Origin: Leishmania donovani
Lineage: Eukaryota > Euglenozoa > Kinetoplastea > Trypanosomatida > Trypanosomatidae
NCBI RefSeq assembly: GCF_000227135.1
Contig: NC_018254.1
Coordinates: forward strand, 934,276 to 984,901
Direction of reading: 5' to 3'
Length of the DNA stretch: 50,626 nt
In this document: piece after piece, positions 26,924 to 38,900 of the stretch
How positions within the stretch are numbered: the first letter of the stretch is position 1
Layout of the letters: every line of letters starts with the position of its first letter
The notes under the pieces: generated by a model
What the model was told of the DNA's origin: nothing
Seen by the model: the letters and a program-made list of their open reading frames with translations, nothing else
Database searches by the model: none
Made by a program: the position numbers and the translations under genes

Positions 26924-28465
26924 ATGCTACGCTGCAACATCTCTCAGCGGGTGCCGACACACCCAGTGGTGTCTGTCAAGTCGGGGCTCGTCTTTGAGCG
27001 CAGCCTCGTCGAGAAGTACGTTGACGAGCATGGCCGCTGCCCTGTCACAGGGGATCCGCTGCGCAAGGAAGATCTCATAACGGCCCAGGGCGCTGCTCCA
27101 GATGCGTCCATCGCTTCAAGTGGCAGTCTCGGAGCTGCCTCTGTCCCTACGCTTCTGGAGCGCCTCCAAGTGGAGTGGGAGGGGGTGGCGCTGGAGCAGT
27201 TCAGCCTCCGCCAGCAGGTAACGCAACTGCAGCTGGAGCTGGCGCACGCGCTGCAGCAGTACGACGCCGCCTGCAGGGTGATTGCGCGGCTTAGCAAGGA
27301 GCTCGATTCTCTCCGCGGAGGCAAAGCCGTGGCTGCTGAGGAGACTGACAAGGGCCCCGCTGTGGTGGTGGTGCCGGCGCCGGTGCTGCGACGCATGGAC
27401 GCTGTCGAGGCGGCAGAGCGTCAGGCACGCAAACAGCGCAAGGCGGCGGCGGGCTCGGCGACGGCCACACCGTCGCAACTCATGGAGGAGGCGGAGTGGG
27501 TGGCCACGTCGTCGTCATCGGCGTCCGCATCCTCTGCACGCTCGGCTGTGCGCGTTGCGGCGGCGGCCGACGCCAGCAGCTCGGGCGTCTTCGTCAGCGC
27601 CGTCACGGGCGATCACGCCATTGTGCGGTACAGCCCTGACGGTTTCAGCGAGGAGGCGCGTGGAGTAGGGCACACTGCCGCCGTGCACACACTGGCGAGT
27701 CAGCCGGGCGACATCCTGCTCTCCGCCGCGGAGGACCTGACGGTGCGTGTGTGGTCGACGAAGGGCGCTGCGCTGACGGTCATGCACACTCTGCGGTACG
27801 CGAGTGGGGTGGTTGCCATGAGCCAGCGGACGGTGGGTGGGGCCTACATGCTCTGCGGCGCCGCTGATGGCGTCCTCACCCTCTCCGACCTGGAGAGCGG
27901 CGCGCACGTTGTGGCGACGGCGCCGCTGACGCTCGACACGACATCGGGGGCGCTGACGTGTGTGGAGCTGCACCCGTACGCCTCTCTTGCGGCTGTGGCT
28001 TTCCAGCCAACGGAGCTGCAGCTCTGGGATGCACGCGAGATGCGCGCCGACACCTTCATTTCCCACGTGCGGGGAACTGCTGCGCGCACGCACATCTGCA
28101 GCGCCAGCTTTAGTGCGGACTGCGTGTCCCTCGCGGCTGGCCTCACGGATGGCTCGGTGAACGTGTGGGACCTTCGCCAGGTGTTGGCCCCCGTAGCGGT
28201 GCTGCCGCCGAGCGCCGACGCCGTCCCAGCCACGGTACGCTACGCTCCAGACGGACGCTCTCTCGTCGTTGGCGGACACGGTGTGGCCTTATACGACTGC
28301 GCACGCCTGTCGGCCTCTTCCACCGCGGTTGAAGCCGTTGCGACGGCAGGACTCAAGGCGAGTGCGGTGTGCGACGTGTGCTGGACGACGAGCGGTACCG
28401 ACGTGCTGTGCGGTAGCGTGGACGGCGTCGTCCGCCTGTACTCTACCGCAGCCGGCGCAACGTAG
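26924..28465 (+). CDS. PRP19: PRP19/PSO4-type splicing factor, U-box plus WD40
   Basis: This 513-residue protein matches PRP19, the U-box ubiquitin ligase at the core of the spliceosomal NineTeen complex. It starts MLRCNISQRVPTHPVVSV and continues through FERSLVEKYV and CPVTGDPL, the PRP19-type U-box (1-65). A coiled-coil tetramerisation segment follows (about 80-130, LLERLQVEWEG to ARLSKELDSL). After an Ala/Ser-rich linker (about 135-220) a WD40 propeller fills the rest, with repeats ending VRVWSTK, LQLWDAR and VNVWDLR. Length and order match the family. In trypanosomatids cis-splicing is rare and trans-splicing dominates, so its main role would be in spliced-leader processing; that part is inference from biology. 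The ATG at 26924 opens directly into the U-box, so the start is firm. Confidence 0.93.
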   Translation: MLRCNISQRVPTHPVVSVKSGLVFERSLVEKYVDEHGRCPVTGDPLRKEDLITAQGAAPDASIASSGSLGAASVPTLLERLQVEWEGVALEQFSLRQQVTQLQLELAHALQQYDAACRVIARLSKELDSLRGGKAVAAEETDKGPAVVVVPAPVLRRMDAVEAAERQARKQRKAAAGSATATPSQLMEEAEWVATSSSSASASSARSAVRVAAAADASSSGVFVSAVTGDHAIVRYSPDGFSEEARGVGHTAAVHTLASQPGDILLSAAEDLTVRVWSTKGAALTVMHTLRYASGVVAMSQRTVGGAYMLCGAADGVLTLSDLESGAHVVATAPLTLDTTSGALTCVELHPYASLAAVAFQPTELQLWDAREMRADTFISHVRGTAARTHICSASFSADCVSLAAGLTDGSVNVWDLRQVLAPVAVLPPSADAVPATVRYAPDGRSLVVGGHGVALYDCARLSASSTAVEAVATAGLKASAVCDVCWTTSGTDVLCGSVDGVVRLYSTAAGAT

Positions 28466-29064
28466 CGTAGCGAAAGGTGGTGGTGGGGGGAGGCGAGATG
28501 GTGATCCTCTGTTCGGCTCCTCATCCCGACCGGTGCGAACCTGCCTTGATGGGGTTTTGCTGGAGTGCGATGAGCAGCGAGGATGGCGTTAACGCGAGCT
28601 TCGCGCGCGCGTGCAGAGCTGATGCGCCTTAGGGAGCGGCGCCGCGACAACTTAAATCCGCGAAGAAAAGGATAGGAAAGGAGAATACATGTGAGAAGGG
28701 GCGTGTGAGACGCGCGCACAGGCCTACACAGACAAGACATGGACAAGCGTCTGGGAAAGCACTGCGCGCTTCGGCCGCGGTGAGACTTGGCCACCTCCCC
28801 ACTCTCCACCAGACCGCGGCGTGCCTGCAAGCGTACGCGTATGATCCGGTGGTGCAAGGCGCATGCGTGTGCCCGTGTGCGGGTATGCCGACTGGCACCT
28901 TCCCACCTCTCTCACCCCTCCTTCCGTTCATCTCGTGCGTCCCCCCTCTCTCACACGCGCCTTCGCCTCTGCATGCCACACACCACCACGCGCTGGCTTG
29001 CCGCACGCACATACACACACTCCCTCTCTCGCTGCCTTTCGTCGAGTCGCTGCGCCGCGTACAA
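28466..29064. other. Spacer
   Basis: No gene seen. The + strand frame of the next gene is open from 28705, but that stretch reads as leader sequence (His/Thr/Cys-rich) and lies before the likely splice acceptor at 29045-29046. Confidence 0.55.
29021..29046 (+). promoter_or_regulatory. Polypyrimidine tract and AG: likely trans-splice acceptor of the TTL gene
   Basis: A C/T-rich stretch at 29021-29043 leads to AG at 29045-29046, 18 bases before the ATG at 29065. It supports that ATG over the upstream in-frame one at 28705. Confidence 0.55.
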
Positions 29065-30495
29065 ATGCGGCCCTTCACCAGCACGGCCGTGACTCCCACT
29101 GCAGCGGCTGCCGCACCCGCCTCCTCAATGTCCTCCCCTGCGCCCTTGAGGAAGGCGCAGGAGAGCGCGACGGGATCCGCCGGGTCATATTTTTTAGGTT
29201 CCTCAACCTTTTCCGTCTACGAGGAGATGGCGCGCCAGCTGCGCGAGGAGGGATGGCGGCGCAAGACGGAGACAGCGATCGCCACGGCGGACTTCATCCT
29301 GGGCGATCGCTTCCACATTCCTTACACCCTTCTGCGGGTCGAGCGGATGGCGCTGTCATCGTGGTTTGGCGGGACACGGTGGGTGAACTACTTCGAGGGC
29401 TCACATCGGCTGACGCTCAAGGCGGCGATGGTACAGCTGATGAAGGAGGTCGACACGCACTGGGCCAAGTGGTTGCCAGAGTCGTATGCGATTGGCGGGG
29501 ACCAGCTAAAGAAGGCGGATGAGCGGCGCGCGCTGCTGGATGCGCTCGCGGCGGCAGGCGACGATGATGCCGTGTGGATCGTGAAGCCCAGCAGCGGGGC
29601 GAAGGGCCGGCACATTCTGCTGCTCCGCGCCTCCGCTGTACCGGAGTGGCTGGAGCGGCTGCCTGAGTGTAGCAGATCCATGTACGTGGTACAGCGCTAC
29701 GTCGATCGCCCGCTGTTGCTCAGTAACGGCCGCAAGTTCGACATTCGCGTGTGGGCACTGCTGGTGAGTCCCTACAGCATCTACGCCTACACACAAGTCA
29801 GCTGCCGCACCGCGAGTGAGCCGTACGACTTGTCAGATATCACCAACACCCACGCACACCTCACGAACCACTGCCTGCAGAAGGATGCAGCGCATTTTGG
29901 CGAGTACGAAGAGGAAAACGAGATGTGGCTGCCGCAACTGCAGTCCTACCTCACCTCCATCGGCAAGCCGGCAGATCTTCTAGAGACCCGCGTGCTTCCC
30001 GCCATCAAGGAGCTCCTCGTGCGCACGCTCCTCGCAATGATGCCGGAGATAGCCGTTCCCGCGACGGAGGCGTACAAGTGCTTCCAGCTTTTCGGCTACG
30101 ACATGATCCTCACGGAGGAGGCGGAGGTGCGGCTGCTAGAGATCAACGGCTCTCCTGGCATTGCGGAGCGCTTCCTTACCCCGCTGGTGCGGAGCATGCG
30201 GGAGCTTCTCGGGGCAGGGCCAAAGGACGGCACAGGGTCGAAAACAGCCGCCTGCAACTCCGACGACACGTCTCATGAGGGGTTTAGCGAGAACGGTAGC
30301 AGCAGCAGCAGTGGCTGCGCCAGCCCGGCAAGTACATCCAACAGCTGCCCAGGGAGACGACGCACTTCGCGTGCTTTCTCAGCAGCGACGCCGGCCACAG
30401 GGGTTACGCGGAATTGGCGGCTGGAGGACGAGGGCTTCGTGCTGCTATGGCGTCGCGGCGATGCGGTGCCACCTGGTTTGGTGGGTGTGTGCTAG
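29065..30495 (+). CDS. TTL: Tubulin-tyrosine ligase (TTL)
   Basis: This 476-residue ATP-grasp enzyme would add Tyr back to the C terminus of detyrosinated alpha-tubulin. Motifs in order: VWIVKPSSGAKGRHI at 170-184 (ATP-binding Lys and loop), YVVQRYVDRPLLL at 207-219, GRKFDIRVW at 222-230, HLTNHCLQK at 265-273 (characteristic of true TTL rather than the longer TTLL polyglutamylases) and CFQLFGYDMIL at 339-349 followed by RLLEINGSPG at 356-365, where Glu359 and Asn361 are the metal-binding pair. Human TTL has 377 residues; the extra length is an Ala/Ser/Thr-rich N-terminal stretch (1-45) and a Ser-rich insert plus tail (385-476). A second Met at 22 is an alternative start. Tyrosine cycling of tubulin is well known in trypanosomatids. 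Confidence 0.9.
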   Translation: MRPFTSTAVTPTAAAAAPASSMSSPAPLRKAQESATGSAGSYFLGSSTFSVYEEMARQLREEGWRRKTETAIATADFILGDRFHIPYTLLRVERMALSSWFGGTRWVNYFEGSHRLTLKAAMVQLMKEVDTHWAKWLPESYAIGGDQLKKADERRALLDALAAAGDDDAVWIVKPSSGAKGRHILLLRASAVPEWLERLPECSRSMYVVQRYVDRPLLLSNGRKFDIRVWALLVSPYSIYAYTQVSCRTASEPYDLSDITNTHAHLTNHCLQKDAAHFGEYEEENEMWLPQLQSYLTSIGKPADLLETRVLPAIKELLVRTLLAMMPEIAVPATEAYKCFQLFGYDMILTEEAEVRLLEINGSPGIAERFLTPLVRSMRELLGAGPKDGTGSKTAACNSDDTSHEGFSENGSSSSSGCASPASTSNSCPGRRRTSRAFSAATPATGVTRNWRLEDEGFVLLWRRGDAVPPGLVGVC

Positions 30496-31043
30496 CAGAC
30501 GCGCTACAATGTTGGCGAACTCTACGAGAGGGGAGGAGCGTGTTACTCGGTGCTGTGCTGACGCTCTCCTCGATGCCTCTTTATTTTTTCATTCATGTGA
30601 GGCGTGGCATGAGAAGGGCTGCCTGTCTGTGCGGACGTGTGTGGGCGCAAACACCTGGCGGCCATGATTGTACCACTTTTCTTTTGAATCGCTGCTGAGC
30701 GACATACCGCAACGCGACTCCCGCGTATCGTCAGCCCCTTCCCCCCTCTCCCTTTCCCCTTACTTCCGTCTCTGCCGTGGCCGCCAGCCTGCCTAAGGCG
30801 GCTAATAGTTGAGGTGAAGGACGGCACGCGCATGTCACCACCTTTCACGGTTCAGCACCTTCTTCCACCCTCTGCGGTCTGATCGAGTCGCCTTTCACCG
30901 ACTCCACTTCTCCACTTCTCCTCCCCACCGCCTCACGCCCTCCCTCCCACACTCCCTACCGAGTCGCAGTCGTGCACAGGCGCGTCTCAAGGATTCTTGC
31001 AGCAACTTAACGCTTCGACGAGCGCTTTCTCGCGCTGCGAGGG

Positions 31044-31085
31044 ATCCCACCACGGCATCCCACCACGCCATCCCACCACGCCATC
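31044..31085. repeat. 13-bp minisatellite cut by the assembly gap
   Basis: The unit ATCCCACCACG(G/C)C is repeated at 31044-31056, 31057-31069 and 31070-31082, and a fourth copy starts at 31083. The first copy differs from the others at one base. The repeat continues into the N run, which suggests the gap is an unresolved array. Confidence 0.85.
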
Positions 31086-31469
31086 NNNNNNNNNNNNNNN
31101 NNNNNNNNNNNNNNNNNNNNNNNNNNNNNNNNNNNNNNNNNNNNNNNNNNNNNNNNNNNNNNNNNNNNNNNNNNNNNNNNNNNNNNNNNNNNNNNNNNNN
31201 NNNNNNNNNNNNNNNNNNNNNNNNNNNNNNNNNNNNNNNNNNNNNNNNNNNNNNNNNNNNNNNNNNNNNNNNNNNNNNNNNNNNNNNNNNNNNNNNNNNN
31301 NNNNNNNNNNNNNNNNNNNNNNNNNNNNNNNNNNNNNNNNNNNNNNNNNNNNNNNNNNNNNNNNNNNNNNNNNNNNNNNNNNNNNNNNNNNNNNNNNNNN
31401 NNNNNNNNNNNNNNNNNNNNNNNNNNNNNNNNNNNNNNNNNNNNNNNNNNNNNNNNNNNNNNNNNNNNN
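31086..31469. other. Assembly gap (384 N)
   Basis: An N run starting within a 13-bp tandem array and ending 37 bases before the ATG of the next gene. Confidence 0.95.
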
Positions 31470-31506
31470 CGACTTGCCCATCCATCCGTCATCTCCGGCG
31501 CTCTCG

Positions 31507-31905
31507 ATGCCCACAAAGCGGCCGGCTGAGGCGCCTCTTCACCGCTCCGACGCCGACGCCCCGTCGTCGACGCATCACACCCCTGGCACTGCTGTTGCCA
31601 GTGCCGGCGCCACCCCGACCGCGGCAGCAGCGGAGGCGGCGGCGCCGAAGGTGATCATGTCGAAGGCGCAGCGGCGTAAACTGAAGAAGCCACCGGTGGT
31701 GGTGACGGCCGAGATGAAGGAGCGGGCGCGGGAGGAGACTCGGGAGCTGCGCAAGCACCTCCGCATTCTCAAGTCCAACGGTGCCCGGCGGAAGGTGGCG
31801 AAGCTCCGTGAGAAGCGCCCGCGCGAGCACAACATCAATGAGGAAGCTGTGAACGCCTTCGACACGGACTTCCGCCCGCATAAGAAGGGACGCCGCCTCG
31901 AGTAA
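31507..31905 (+). CDS. Small basic protein, function unknown (start uncertain)
   Basis: From the ATG at 31507 this is a 132-residue, highly basic protein. The first 50 residues are Ala/Pro/Thr/Ser-rich. Residues about 55-105 form a Lys/Arg/Glu-rich helical segment (SKAQRRKLKKPP, EMKERAREETRELRKHLRIL), and the tail has EKRPREHN, an acidic VNAFDTDF element and a basic end KKGRRLE. The basic clusters suggest a nuclear or nucleolar protein, perhaps in ribosome biogenesis; this is inference. The frame is open upstream into the gap, and no AG acceptor lies between the gap and this ATG. The true start could therefore be inside the gap, or the leader could extend across it. Confidence 0.65.
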   Translation: MPTKRPAEAPLHRSDADAPSSTHHTPGTAVASAGATPTAAAAEAAAPKVIMSKAQRRKLKKPPVVVTAEMKERAREETRELRKHLRILKSNGARRKVAKLREKRPREHNINEEAVNAFDTDFRPHKKGRRLE

Positions 31906-32941
31906 GTGCGAGGGGAGGAGGAAGTCGGCGAAGGCCCGCCTCTCCGTGCCTTGCGCACATGGGCTGCCTGTGGACGCATACTTGCGCGCACGTGTGCGTG
32001 TGTGGCGTTCGACGCCCATCACACTCATCTCTATTTTGTTCGTGTCTGGCGGACTGGGCAAGCCCGAGTAATGCAGCTGCCTAACGGAGTTGTGTCAAGC
32101 CAACGATCAACCACGAATTTACACCCTCACGCACCGCGCAGTCGGTGGTGGACGTCGTCGGAGTCGTAGGGAGGGATGCAGAAGAGCTGCGTGTTTCTCC
32201 CGTCGATGCACACGCACGCGCACATCACCATCGATGCCCCTCCCCCCTTGATCACTCGCGATGGCTCTCCGGATGTGTGTATGTGCATGTCCATGCCTAC
32301 GTCATACAGCGCGTTTGTGGGTAACACCACGCGTGTGTGCGCGCGGATGTATGAATTTATAGACGCCACGCCCATCCGCTCTGTCCTCGATATGCCTCTG
32401 CCGTTCATCTCTTCTCTCCTTTGCGGCTTCACGCCCTTCCGTGCAACCTCCCCCCTCCCCCCGCGCACACCGACGCACGCATAACAGTCTTAGTACCGGA
32501 AAGGAAGAAGAACGGAAGGGCACGCCTGAGTGGTGCACCGACACACGCACACACACAGAGGGAAAAGGTCTGCACTGCGCCGGCGCAACGTCGTAAGCCT
32601 TCCTGTCCAAAACGTTTGTGTTTGTGTCAGTTGTGCATGACGCGCTGCTTTCAGATCTTTTCTCCTCTTCTTCTCGCCCGGTTTGTCGTACGTGCGCCCG
32701 TCCCTTCGCGTAGGCGGCTACAGACAGACAGAGCGCCCGCCTCCTCTCTCTTCCACGTTTCCCCCAGCAGCTACCCGGTGCACACACACACACACACATA
32801 CACACACCTCCCCTGTACGTAGATCCCTCTTTCCTTGTCTTCTTCCCTCCTGTGCACACGCGTGCACGGCCGTGCTTTCTTCTGCTGCATCATCTCTCCC
32901 ACCCGTGTGAAGAGAAGAGCTACCCCCCGCCACTTGCGTCG
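31906..32941. other. Spacer, no recognisable gene
   Basis: This 1 kb holds a C/T-rich region near 32440-32465, a CA run at about 32779-32805 and the acceptor of the dynein gene. A 102-codon open frame at 32176-32484 has no motif and is not called. Confidence 0.55.
32872..32912 (+). promoter_or_regulatory. Polypyrimidine tract and AG: trans-splice acceptor of the dynein gene
   Basis: A C/T-rich tract (32874-32905) is followed by the first AG at 32911-32912, 29 bases before the ATG at 32942. It excludes the upstream in-frame ATG at 32852 as the usual start. Confidence 0.65.
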
Positions 32942-35900
32942 ATGAGCGTCTCTCCGAACCCTCCTCACGGGAACGGGCGGACAGCGGTGCTGTCGCCGCT
33001 GCCGTCTACCACTGCAGCAGCGGCCGCGGCAGACTACGTCAGTGCTGTTAGTGTGCAGTCGGATGCGCACCGCGGATTCGTCACCAGCCAGCGCCTACGG
33101 GACATAGAGGCGCCGTTGATGGAACACCTTGCCCAGAAGCGATACGGACACTCTTCTGCCGGCGCCGAAGCTACAATGGTCAAGTTGCAGCGTGTAGCCG
33201 GTCATACCGCTGTGCCGGCGCCATTGTCAGGAGTGCAGCAGCGCCGCGCCGACCCCGCCGCCCCACTGAGGAAGGTGCGTGTGCCTCGTGCCATTCGACA
33301 ACTACTTGACATGCACACCAGCCTGGCGCTGAGCTCTGCTGTGTCGCCTCTTGCGACGCAGCAGCACGAAATCTTGCCGCACCCCCCTGCAGCCACCATC
33401 GTGTCCGCCACACCCGACTGCGCCGTGCATGAGCGAGTCGGCCTTCTCTACCACCCTCTCGCTGCCGCGCGCACGGCGTACGCGGAGGCGGAGGTGCGGC
33501 CGTCCTGCGTTGGTGCCGGCGCGGCCACGGCTGCTGATGCGACAACCGTCGTGCCTTTCGCCATGGCCGCCACTGCCGCTGAGAACAAGACGTACTTCGC
33601 GCTCGCTGACTTCGACGCTGTTGACGAGGACCCGCGCACACCGGCGGAGTGGCTGGCCATGGGTGATAACGACGAAGGTGGTACGCCAGCTACGTCGCGC
33701 TTCTTCAAAACCACCGGTCCGGGCGGTGGCACGGTGGTGTGGCGAAAGTGCCGCGTGAGGGAGTACGATGAGGCCAGGCAGCTCTTTTACGTGCAATGGG
33801 CCGACGGCACGGGCCGATGGACCCGCCGGCTGAACATCCGTTTCGACGCCGAGGACGTGGAGCGGTGGGAGGCACGAGTGCGCCGGGCCGACGACTACCG
33901 TAGCGACACAGAGGCCGCCATGCGCGAGGCGCTCTACATCGATTCGATCCCGAATGCGTGCGTTACGGCGATGGAGGAGGCACAGATGGAGCGGGTGCTG
34001 CGCAACGTGGCGACGCGATTCCCCGTGGCCCAGCTGCACGTCATCCAGCAGCGGACCGAGGAAGCGGAGGCTACGTACTACCGAGCCATGAAGCTGGCGG
34101 TGCACACATACACGATGCGCGGCGCCGCAGAGCAGGAGCGGCTGCAGATTGCCAACTTGCCGCGTGCCGGCGTCGCGGCCCAGCCCTCGCTGCGCGACCT
34201 GCGTGGCACCCTCGGCACGCCGTCGCCGAACTTCCTCGTCGCCCGCGCGTATCTGGCGGAGAACTGCTTCCAGGTGCACGCGCTCATCCAGGACACGCTG
34301 CACTCGCTGCACACGGTGTGGTTCAGATACACCTCGCAGCTGCTTTGCGTGTCGCACTACGAAGCCCCAGCACTGCCGCTGCGGCTGCCCTTCTTCGTCT
34401 CCACGCAGGAGGAGCACGGCATCGCAGTGGGTGAGCGGCTCAAGGGCGAGTGGACGTCAACTGTGCAGTCCACGGTGCAGAACAACCTCGATGCGTACTT
34501 CAACTTCTACGACGACAACATGGCGCGGTATGAGGCCAGCCGGATGTGCCGCTTCATGCGCTTGGTGAACTGCATGATGCGCTCTCAGCTGCGCGAGCTC
34601 GCGATGACGTCGCTTGAGTCGTACACTGCATACCTTGAGAAGTATGCCGTCGTGTGCACCAACGCCGCTGACTTCGACGACGCGGCGGCGGCGGCGATGG
34701 TGGAGGTACTGCCGGAGGATGTGGCAGAGCGGGCTTACTGGGCGGGGCGCATTGCCCAGCTTGAGGCGCGTCAAGCCGCGGAGAAGGAGCGCAGGGCGGC
34801 GGAGCAGAAGGCTGCACCGAAGAAGCGGCACAGCGACACCGCCGCCGCAGGGGCGCCAAAGGACGAGGCAGAGGAAGCACCGCCTGAGCACCTCCTCTGG
34901 TGTCTCGGCACGCCGCCGTTGACAGAGCCGTTAACGCAGCGTGTTGTGCAGCTCATCCAGCGCGTCAACGGGCTGCGGCCGCTCTTTTACACGAAGCTTG
35001 TGGTGGCGTCTCCCTTGCCGTCGAAGACGCCGACGCAGCGCTCCTCCCGGGACTCCGGCGCCGACGAGGGCGATGCGGCGGAGTGTGCCATTGCGCTGGA
35101 CCCGCCGGTGGACGAAATCGAGCGCTGCGTGCTGCGTGTGTTTGCTCGCTGCCTCGAGCACAGCAACGAGGTGGCGGCCATGGGTGACCAGTTGTTCCCA
35201 TTACTGGAGATGGCGCCAGCGTATCTGCGTCCACTCGGCGCCGACGAGGCCGAGGTGGTCGCGGTGCAGGAGCGCGTGTTGGCAGTGCTTCGCGGCAACC
35301 GGGCCGCGCCTCTCCAGCTCGTGCAGATGTACAGAGAATTCGAATACTTGGCTACGGCAAACGTGGAGGAGGCCGTCCAGGCGACGCTGGAGCACGTCGA
35401 GGCCCTTGAGGAGGTGGACCTCCTGCTGGAGCGGCTGAGCCGCGACCGCCGTCGTCTCGCGGAGCGCACGCCGAACACTGTCACCTTCGAGCTTTACGCA
35501 GTGGACTGCTGCGAGCTGAAGGCGGCGCTGACCGCCAGGGCAGTGCAGCTGCAGGAGGCGCTGCTGGAGGCAGTGGCCACGCGGCTCGCCGAGGAATGCG
35601 CCGGCGTGCTCAGCGCGTACGAGGCCATCAACGCCGAGCTCACCGTCGAGCCGACGACGCCGGAGGAGCTGCAAACGATGCGGGCCGCCCTTGCCGCCGT
35701 GGCGGCGCGCGAGGCGGCAATCCAAGTAATCTTCCAACATGTGACGGAAGGCAACGAGCTCCTGCTCCGCTACGGCTACCTCGTGCCGCATGACGAGTTT
35801 GTGCACTACTGGGAGGCGTACGAGTGTCCCAAGAGACTGGCGCAGCTCGTGGAGGACCGCAACTTCCGCGCCAAGGAGTACCGCGCCGTCTTCATCCAGC

Positions 35901-38900
35901 AGCTGCGCGAAAACAGCGAGCAGCAGGCATACGCGATCATGCAGCTTGCCGCCAGCGTGGAGGACTTCACTCACCTTTGCGACGACGCGCGTGCGGAGGA
36001 GTACTACGAGCGGGCCCGCGCTATCGAGGAGTCGATTCAGTCCAGCAAGGCATCTGTCGCCCTGTACGGGCGCCACGAGGAGCTGTTTGGGATGACGGTC
36101 ACGACGTATCCGCAGCTGACGGAGATACAGCAGCTTTTCGAGCCGTACTTTGCGCTGTGGGAAGTGGTTTACCATTTCAACGCCGAGACGGAGCGCTGGA
36201 TGAGCACCAAGATCGCGACGCTGAATCCGAGAGACGTTGATCAGAAGGTGTCGGACTGGACGAAGCGCGTGGCGGCGCTGTCGAGGAAGATCAAGGAGCC
36301 GGAGGCGATCGAGGTGGCACGGCAGCTGCGGGCGAACATCGAGCAGTTCAAGCCCCTCGTGCCGCTGCTATATGCCCTGCGCAGCCACCTGCAGGCGGGC
36401 CACTGGCGCGCCATTTATCAGCAGTGCGGCATCCCGCGTGAGCAGCAGGGCTTCGGCCCCGGCGGGGTCGACAACAATGACCAGCGCACCCTCTCCGATT
36501 TTGTGCAGCTGGGCATGATGGATCACCTGACATCGATCGAGAGCGTCGCATCGGTGGCGCAGAAAACGTACGAGTTGGAGTCGGAGCTGATGAACATGGT
36601 GACGGAGTGGAAGCGGCTGGTCTTCGAGATGGAGCCGTACCAGGACACGTTCAAGCTCAAGGCGAACGATGCTATGCAGCTTACTTTGGACGAGCACATT
36701 CTCAAGACTCAGTCGATGCTGGGCAAGCCCACGGTGCGGCAGACTCCAGCCCTGCAGGCACGCGTCAGCCAGTGGTCTGACCAGCTGAACAACACGCAGA
36801 GCACCATGGACGAGTGGTTCCGCTGCCAGAGCACGTGGTCCTACCTGGAGCCGATCTTCGTCTCCGCCGACATCTCACGTAGTCTGCCGGCGGAAAAAAA
36901 GATGTTCGTGGAGATTGATGAGACGTGGCATGCCGTCATGGCCCGCACCCGCGCCACCCCCCAGATCATTACCCGCTGCCAGGACGACAGCCTCTACAAG
37001 ACCCTCAGCAGCGCCAACACGAACCTCGAGGAGATCTTGCGCAAGCTGCAGCAGTTCCTCGAGACGAAGCGTATGGCGTTTCCGCGCTTCTACTTTATTT
37101 CAAACGAGGAGCTGCTGCAGATCCTGTCCGACAGTCGCGACCCGTATCTCGTGCAGCCGTACCTGTGCAAGTGCTTCGAGGGCATCAAGACGCTGACCTT
37201 CGCCGACCACCACGACATGGTCGGCATGGAGTCGGCGGAGGGCGAGCGGGTGCTCTTTGTACGCACCGTCAACCCCAGTGACCACCACAACCAGGTGGAG
37301 CTGTGGCTGCAGGCCGTGGAGAACGTCATGAAGGCGACGATACGCGATCAGCTGCAGCAGGCCATCGGTGACTACACGCAGCGCAAGCGGACGGATTTTA
37401 TCCGGGCGTGGCCGGGGCAGGTCGTCATCGCTGTTTGCTGCTTTTTTTGGACAATGGAGGCGACGCAGGCGATGGCGGCGGACGGCACGGTGGGGCTGAC
37501 GACCTACTATGAGAAGTGCGCGCGGCAGCTGGACGACTTGATCCTGCTCGTGCGTGACAGCGGCCTCGGCAACGTGGCGCGGTGCACCCTTGAGGCGCTT
37601 GTCGTCATTGAGGTGCACGCCAAAGACATTCTGCGCATGCTTGGCGAGAAGGGCGTCGAATCGCCGTCGAGCTTCGACTGGCTAGCGCAGCTGCGGTACT
37701 ACTGGGAGGGCGAGGAGGACAATCAACAGCTGACAGTGCAGCAGATCAACGCCTCGCTGCGATACGGCTACGAGTACCTTGGCAACACGGGTCGCCTCGT
37801 CATCACACCGCTGACGGATCGGTGCTACCGCACACTCATCGGGGCGCTGCATCTGAACTACGGCGGTGCGCCGGAGGGGCCGGCCGGCACCGGTAAGACA
37901 GAGACCACGAAGGACCTCGCCAAGGCGCTAGGCAAGTATTGCGTCGTGTACAACTGCTCTGACCAGATCTCGGCCAAGGATATGGCGAAGTTGTTCAAGG
38001 GGCTGACACAGGCCGGCGCGTGGGGCTGCTTCGATGAGTTCAACCGTATCGAGATCCAGGTGCTGTCAGTGATTGCGCAGCAGATCGCGACGATCCAGGA
38101 GGCAATCATCCAGAAACGGCCTGAGTTCATCTTCGAAGGGGCGCAGATCCGGCTGGACAGCGGGTGCGCTGTGTTCGTGACGATGAACCCCGGCTACGCC
38201 GGCCGTGCGGAGCTGCCGGACAATCTGAAGGCGCTCTTCCGGCCTGTGGCGATGATGGTGCCGAACTACGCCATGATCGGTGAGATTCAGCTCTACTCAT
38301 ACGGCTTCCTGCACGGCAAGGTCCTCTCGGAGAAGATTGTGGCGACGTACCGGCTGTGCTCGGAACAGCTCTCCTCGCAGGACCACTACGACTACGGCAT
38401 GCGCGCGGTGAAGGCGGTGCTGACGGCGGCGGGGCGGCTGAAGCGGGCGTACCCGATGGAGGATGAGATGGTGCTCATGCTGCGCTCCATCCAGGACGTC
38501 AACCTTCCGAAGTTTCTGTCGCAGGATGTGGAGTTGTTCAGGGGCATCGTATCGGACCTCTTCCCGGGGGTGCAGCTGCCGGTACCGGACTACGACGACA
38601 TGCACAACGCCCTCGTCACCGTCGCCACGCAGGACAACCTGCAGCTAACCACGTACTTCGAGGAGAAGATCTGCCAGACGTACGAGATGATCTGCGTGCG
38701 CCACGGTATGATGCTGGTCGGCTACTCGTACGGAGGCAAGACAAAGGGGTTGCGGTCGCTCGCTGCCGCGCTGGAGGTGATGGAGCAGACGAACAAGTCG
38801 GAGCACCGCGCTCGCATGGTCATCATTAACCCCAAGTCCGTCACCATGGCACAGCTGTACGGCAAAGTCGAGCTGTCAGGTGAGTGGACGGACGGCATCC

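Larger units (their letters stand above)
30496..31506. other. Spacer with minisatellite and large assembly gap
   Basis: The visible sequence is C/T-rich and holds no convincing gene. From 31044 a 13-bp repeat runs into a gap of 384 N. No AG occurs between the gap end (31470) and the ATG at 31507, so the splice acceptor of the next gene must lie inside or before the gap. Confidence 0.55.

Noticed and set aside
30997..31506. Upstream extension of the small basic protein through the N gap
   Set aside because: It is open only because N was read as coding and because the 13-bp repeat has no stops in any frame. There is no evidence it is translated.
33302..36175. Minus-strand frames of 324-371 codons in the dynein tail
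   Set aside because: These are reverse shadows of the dynein coding frame.
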